A stretch of DNA of 64,000 bases. Origin: Pedobacter chitinilyticus (lineage in GTDB: Bacteria; Bacteroidota; Bacteroidia; Sphingobacteriales; Sphingobacteriaceae). The notes under the pieces were generated by a model that did not search any database, was not told where the DNA came from, and saw only the letters and a list, made by a program, of their open reading frames with translations. Below are positions 60,369 through 64,000 of this stretch, piece by piece (the first letter of the stretch is position 1; each line of letters opens with the position of its first letter). The stretch covers positions 46,603 to 110,602 of the forward strand of contig NZ_QMHN01000002.1 in NCBI RefSeq assembly GCF_003313385.1, in the 5' to 3' direction. Both the position numbers and the translations under genes were made by a program.

Positions 60369-63300
60369 ATGTTTTTGAACTGCCACTCTTTCCATAGCCT
60401 GCGCTATGGTACCATTCCTTTGGAGGAACTGGTGACCGAAGCAGCTGCACTGGGCATAACCGCTATGGCACTGACGGATATCAATACCGTAACGGGCATC
60501 TATGATTTCTACAGGGCATGCCGCAGTGCGGGCATCAAACCGCTGGTGGGCATGGAATTCCGTTCCGGCCAGCAACTTCGGTATATCGGCCTTGCAAAGA
60601 ATGCCGCTGGCATTGCAGAGATGAACCGTTTCCTTTCGGCCCACAACCTGCAGGATACGCAGGTTCCCGACCGTGCCCCCTATTTCGAACATGTGCTGGT
60701 CATCTATCCGATGGAGAATGTGCCCGAAGAACTTCGGAATAATGAAAGTATCGGGGTCAGGCCGTACCAGATCAACAAACTGGTCAATAAACGCTGGACG
60801 GGCCTGCTTAACCGCATGGTCATCCTGCATCCGGTCACCGTGCGTTCGCAAAAGGAATTCGAGCTGCACAGGGTACTGCGGGCGATCGATGCCAACATCC
60901 TGCTATCGCAGCTGGACAGGGACAGCCATTGTGCCCTTTCAGAACAGCTGATCAGTGAAGGCCGGCTACTGGAAATGTATGCGGGGCATCCCCAGCTGAT
61001 CGAAAGGACGGCCGAGGTCGTGGCCGCCTGCGATTTCCAATTTGATTTCGGCGTTTCGCGCAACAAGAAATGCTATACCAACAGCCGCAAGGCGGACATG
61101 AAGCTGCTGGCCACCCTTACCTGGCAGGGAGTGGAAAAGCGTTATGGCAAGGACCACGTGCAGGCCCGCCAGCGTGCCGAAAAAGAGCTGAAGGTCATCG
61201 ATGAGCTAGCGTTCAGCGGGTATTTCCTGATCACCTGGGACATCATCCGATACAGTAATTCCATGGGCTTCATGCACGTGGGGCGTGGCAGCGGGGCCAA
61301 CAGTATCGTAGCCTACTGTTTGGGCATCACCGATGTGTGCCCGCTGGAGCTCGACCTGTACTTCGAGCGCTTTCTGAACCAGAACCGCAAGAGCCCGCCC
61401 GATTTTGATATCGACTGGTCATGGAAGGAGCGCGACGTGATCCTGGAATATATCTTCGACCGCTATGGACGCGACCATGTGGCCTTCTGCGGCACCAATG
61501 TAGAGTTCAAGTACCGCTCGATCTTCCGTGAGGTCGGAAAGGTTTTTGGCCTGCCAAAAGAAGAACTCGATCAACTGGCAAAGAATCCCATGGCCCGCCA
61601 CGACAGCAACAAGGTTGTGGCCGAGGTACAGGAATACGGCATGATGATGGAGAAATATCCCAACCAGCGCTCGATGCACTCCTGCGGCATCCTGATCTCC
61701 GAAGAGCCGATTACCAACTTCACTAACCTGGAGCTTCCGCCAAAGGGATTTCCCATCGTACAGTTCGATATGCACGTGGCCGAGGAGATCGGCTTTGACA
61801 AGTTCGACATCCTTTCCCAGCGCGGACTCGGCCATATCCAAGAAGCGGTAAAGCTCGTGGAAAGCAACCGCGGGATCAAGGTGGATATCCGCAACACCCG
61901 CGCCTTCAAGTCCGACCCGCTGCTCAATGAGCGGCTGGCCCAGGGCAGGACCATCGGTTGTTTCTATATCGAAAGTCCCGCCATGCGCGGACTGTTGCGG
62001 CGGCTGAAATGCGATAACTACCGGACGCTCGTTGCGGCCTCCTCGATCATCCGTCCAGGGGTGGCCCAATCGGGCATGATGAAGGAATATGTATGGCGGC
62101 ATAACAATCCGGGCAAGTTCGAATACTTCCATCAGGCTTTCCAGGACCAGCTTTCCGAGACTTATGGCATCATGGTCTACCAGGAGGACGTGATCAAGAT
62201 TGCCCTGCATTATGGCGGGCTGCAGCCCGCTGATGGCGATATCCTGCGCAGGTCGATGAGCGGCAAGGGAAGATCCAAAGCCGCCATGCAGAAGGTCAAG
62301 GAGAACTTCTTTTCCTCCTCGCAGCAAATGGGACATTCACTGGCCGAGACCACCGAGGTCTATCGCCAGATCGAAAGCTTTGCGGGCTATTCCTTCTGTA
62401 AGGCACACTCTGCCTCCTATGCCGAGGAAAGCTACCAGAGCCTTCTGCTGAAGGTCTACCACCCCATGGAGTTCATCACTGCGGTGATCAACAACAGCGG
62501 CGGCTTCTACCGGATGGAAGTCTATGTGCACGAGGCAAGGATGTCGGGGGCCACCGTGCATCCGCCATGCGTGAACCGTAGCGAAATGCTGGCCACCCTT
62601 GATGGGAACGATATCTATCTGGGGCTTTTGCACCTGCAGGGACTGGAGAATTCGCTGGTCAGTCAGATCCTTTCCGAGCGCCAGCGCAACGGCCCCTATT
62701 CCTCACTCCAGGACTTTATCAAACGCATACATATCGGTATCGAATCGCTGCAGGTACTGATCTTCATCGGGGCCTTCAATTTCACAGGGCTCGGCAAGAA
62801 CGAGCTACTGATCAAGGCCAGGCTGATATTGATAAACTTCAGGCCCGAACAACGTGCGCCCTCGCTGATCGACCAGCCCATAAAGGAATACAAGCTGCCC
62901 CAACTGCAGCGCTCTCCCTTCGAAGATGCATTTGATGAGATAGAGCTGCTCGGTTTCCCCGTTTCCTGTTCCCCGTTCGACCTGCTCGTTACAAGACATC
63001 GGGGCGATGTGATGGCCAAGGACCTGACCAGCCACCATAAAAAACAGGTGCGCATGCTCGCCTACCTGATCTCAAGGAAACATGTTCCCACCAAACGGGG
63101 CGAAATGTTCTTCGGGACCTGGATCGATGTAGAGGGGAACTATTTCGATACGGCGCATTTTTCCGACTCGCTCAAAACCTATCCCTTTGAGGGCGGTGGC
63201 TGCTACCTCCTGCTGGGCACGGTCGAGGTGGATTTCCATTTTCCGACTGTGACCATCCAAAAGATGAAAAAACTGCCCTTTATTGCCGATCCGCGCTATT

Positions 63301-63425
63301 CGAATTCCGATACCAATCAGTTTGCTGCCCATCGTAACCTGCGCGAAGATGTGAGCATGACGCACCGTGCGCCCTATCCGAGCGAACAGGAGATCGGCCT
63401 TCCGAGGCATAGGATAAAGGGCTGA
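60369..63425 (+). CDS. DNA polymerase III alpha-type subunit (DnaE, element-borne)
   Basis: A 1018-residue C-family polymerase started at the ATG at 60369. PHP domain: about 1-200; NCHSFHS matches the first metal motif but TDINTVTG has Ile where active PHP domains have His, so it is probably inactive. Catalytic palm: GRGSGANS and PDFDIDWSWKERD with the two Asp of the active site. The remaining regions include a helix-hairpin-helix and an OB-like part. The chromosomal replicative DnaE is normally longer. Paired with a Y-family polymerase under an S24 repressor, it looks like an inducible mutagenesis cassette analogous to ImuB-DnaE2. Confidence 0.88.
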   Translation: MFLNCHSFHSLRYGTIPLEELVTEAAALGITAMALTDINTVTGIYDFYRACRSAGIKPLVGMEFRSGQQLRYIGLAKNAAGIAEMNRFLSAHNLQDTQVPDRAPYFEHVLVIYPMENVPEELRNNESIGVRPYQINKLVNKRWTGLLNRMVILHPVTVRSQKEFELHRVLRAIDANILLSQLDRDSHCALSEQLISEGRLLEMYAGHPQLIERTAEVVAACDFQFDFGVSRNKKCYTNSRKADMKLLATLTWQGVEKRYGKDHVQARQRAEKELKVIDELAFSGYFLITWDIIRYSNSMGFMHVGRGSGANSIVAYCLGITDVCPLELDLYFERFLNQNRKSPPDFDIDWSWKERDVILEYIFDRYGRDHVAFCGTNVEFKYRSIFREVGKVFGLPKEELDQLAKNPMARHDSNKVVAEVQEYGMMMEKYPNQRSMHSCGILISEEPITNFTNLELPPKGFPIVQFDMHVAEEIGFDKFDILSQRGLGHIQEAVKLVESNRGIKVDIRNTRAFKSDPLLNERLAQGRTIGCFYIESPAMRGLLRRLKCDNYRTLVAASSIIRPGVAQSGMMKEYVWRHNNPGKFEYFHQAFQDQLSETYGIMVYQEDVIKIALHYGGLQPADGDILRRSMSGKGRSKAAMQKVKENFFSSSQQMGHSLAETTEVYRQIESFAGYSFCKAHSASYAEESYQSLLLKVYHPMEFITAVINNSGGFYRMEVYVHEARMSGATVHPPCVNRSEMLATLDGNDIYLGLLHLQGLENSLVSQILSERQRNGPYSSLQDFIKRIHIGIESLQVLIFIGAFNFTGLGKNELLIKARLILINFRPEQRAPSLIDQPIKEYKLPQLQRSPFEDAFDEIELLGFPVSCSPFDLLVTRHRGDVMAKDLTSHHKKQVRMLAYLISRKHVPTKRGEMFFGTWIDVEGNYFDTAHFSDSLKTYPFEGGGCYLLLGTVEVDFHFPTVTIQKMKKLPFIADPRYSNSDTNQFAAHRNLREDVSMTHRAPYPSEQEIGLPRHRIKG

Positions 63426-63484
63426 CGGCTTAAGATAAATTCCTATCTTGTGGAACAGAGTAAACCCTTAATCAAACAGACCAC

Positions 63485-64000
63485 ATGGAAATATTTTTTG
63501 ATCAACTGGAACAGACCTTGATACGCGAACTGGAGAGTGCCCGTAAATCATTACAGATCGTAGTGGGCTGGCTGGATTTCAGGAGATTTGAAGCTACGTT
63601 CATCAACCTTGCTAAAAAAGGTGTTGACATTAAGATTGTCGTAGGAAAAAATAACGATAATGATAAGTGGCTTAAAGGTACATCTCTTGGCTCAAGTAAA
63701 GCTGTCGATATCCGGTTCATCAAGGTACCCAGAGGGTATGGAATCCTGCACCACAAATTCTGCATCATCGATTCAAAGACAGTGATCACTGGCTCCTACA
63801 ATTGGACCTATACTGCCGCCTCCGACAGTTTCGAAAACTTTGTAATCATCAGGGATCAGGAAAGGGTTGTAGATAGGTTCTCGGATGAATTTGATGTAGT
63901 TTTTCACATGACCGAAGATCGTTTGTACCACATACAGCATCTGGAAAACTGTACGGCAGAAAAATGTAAAGGAAAACTGGTGAACATCCTGGTCTACCAG
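63485..64000 (+). CDS. Phospholipase-D-like nuclease domain protein (partial, cut by window end)
   Basis: 172 codons are seen without a stop. The protein starts MEIFFDQLEQTLIREL and has a PLD-type fold; the catalytic HKD motif is in HHKFCIIDSKTVITGSYNWT (about 90-109), with Ser and Asn in place. One HKD motif per chain means it would work as a dimer, as in Nuc-type nucleases. The part after about 140 is unrecognised so far. The gap before it (63,426-63,484) has the box TATCTTGT, close to the -7 consensus. Confidence 0.8.
   Translation, partial: MEIFFDQLEQTLIRELESARKSLQIVVGWLDFRRFEATFINLAKKGVDIKIVVGKNNDNDKWLKGTSLGSSKAVDIRFIKVPRGYGILHHKFCIIDSKTVITGSYNWTYTAASDSFENFVIIRDQERVVDRFSDEFDVVFHMTEDRLYHIQHLENCTAEKCKGKLVNILVYQ

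Noticed and set aside
61419..62336. 305-residue open frame antisense to DnaE
   Set aside because: Shadow of the polymerase gene, whose catalytic motifs lie on the other strand; low-complexity translation without family features.
18041..64000. Prophage as the source of the GC-richer region
   Set aside because: No capsid, terminase, portal or tail genes; the TraE-TraN set and RteC indicate a conjugative element instead.
1..64000. CRISPR array
   Set aside because: No set of regularly spaced direct repeats of 20-40 bases with unique spacers was seen; the 21-bp-period repeats near 44.3 and 46.2 kb are short operator-like units.

Overview
The window looks like a chromosomal segment of a Bacteroidota bacterium, most likely a Sphingobacteriaceae member of the Pedobacter/Mucilaginibacter type. 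The signs are SusC/SusD and FecR proteins, a Bacteroidetes-type conjugation operon (TraE to TraN), an RteC protein, DUF6520, MauE and DUF5690 families, and promoter boxes of the TAnnTTTG form. No tRNA, rRNA, CRISPR array or intact insertion sequence was seen. All family names are from recognition of the translated sequence; no search was run.

Region 1 (about 1-11,400, AT-rich) is a phosphonate-use locus. A left-facing operon encodes a phosphonatase-like HAD hydrolase, a phosphonate-associated alcohol dehydrogenase, an OPA-type transporter and a secreted alkaline-phosphatase-superfamily hydrolase. A right-facing arm encodes an HTH-cupin regulator, a TonB-dependent receptor, a DUF5690 transporter and an FAD-dependent oxidoreductase of the phosphonate-associated type. 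Four copies of one 19-bp motif (GTTTA-N7-TAAAC core) lie in the three intergenic control regions and link both arms into a probable regulon.

Region 2 (about 11,400-18,060) is a defence island: a DUF4263 Shedu-type nuclease, a two-gene patatin unit, and a Gabija pair (gajA, gajB).

Region 3 (about 18,040-64,000) is visibly richer in GC and is the inside of an integrative conjugative element that runs off the right edge; integrase, relaxase and coupling protein are not in the window. It starts with a left-facing transfer operon (34,621 to 18,041) that includes three tandem VirB5/TraI-like paralogues and three tandem proteins built from an unrecognised repeated module. Cargo follows: an orphan FecR, a SusC/SusD pair, two TlpA-DUF3738 fusion proteins, three small four-cysteine secreted DUF6520 peptides, a MauE-like protein and a thioredoxin-like lipoprotein, which together look like a surface system centred on disulfide chemistry. 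Next come a predicted PD-(D/E)xK nuclease, a two-component system with a 7-TM partner, RteC, an operon with an ECF sigma factor and a CHAT-type caspase-like protease, a LytTR regulator, a secreted protein-glutaminase-like enzyme, a LexA-like repressor facing a DNA polymerase IV/DnaE mutagenesis cassette, and a phospholipase-D-like gene cut by the window end.

The main candidates for undescribed biology are the repeated-module proteins in the transfer operon, the DUF6520/TlpA/MauE/SusCD cluster with its 21-bp-spaced direct repeats, and the sigma factor-CHAT protease operon.
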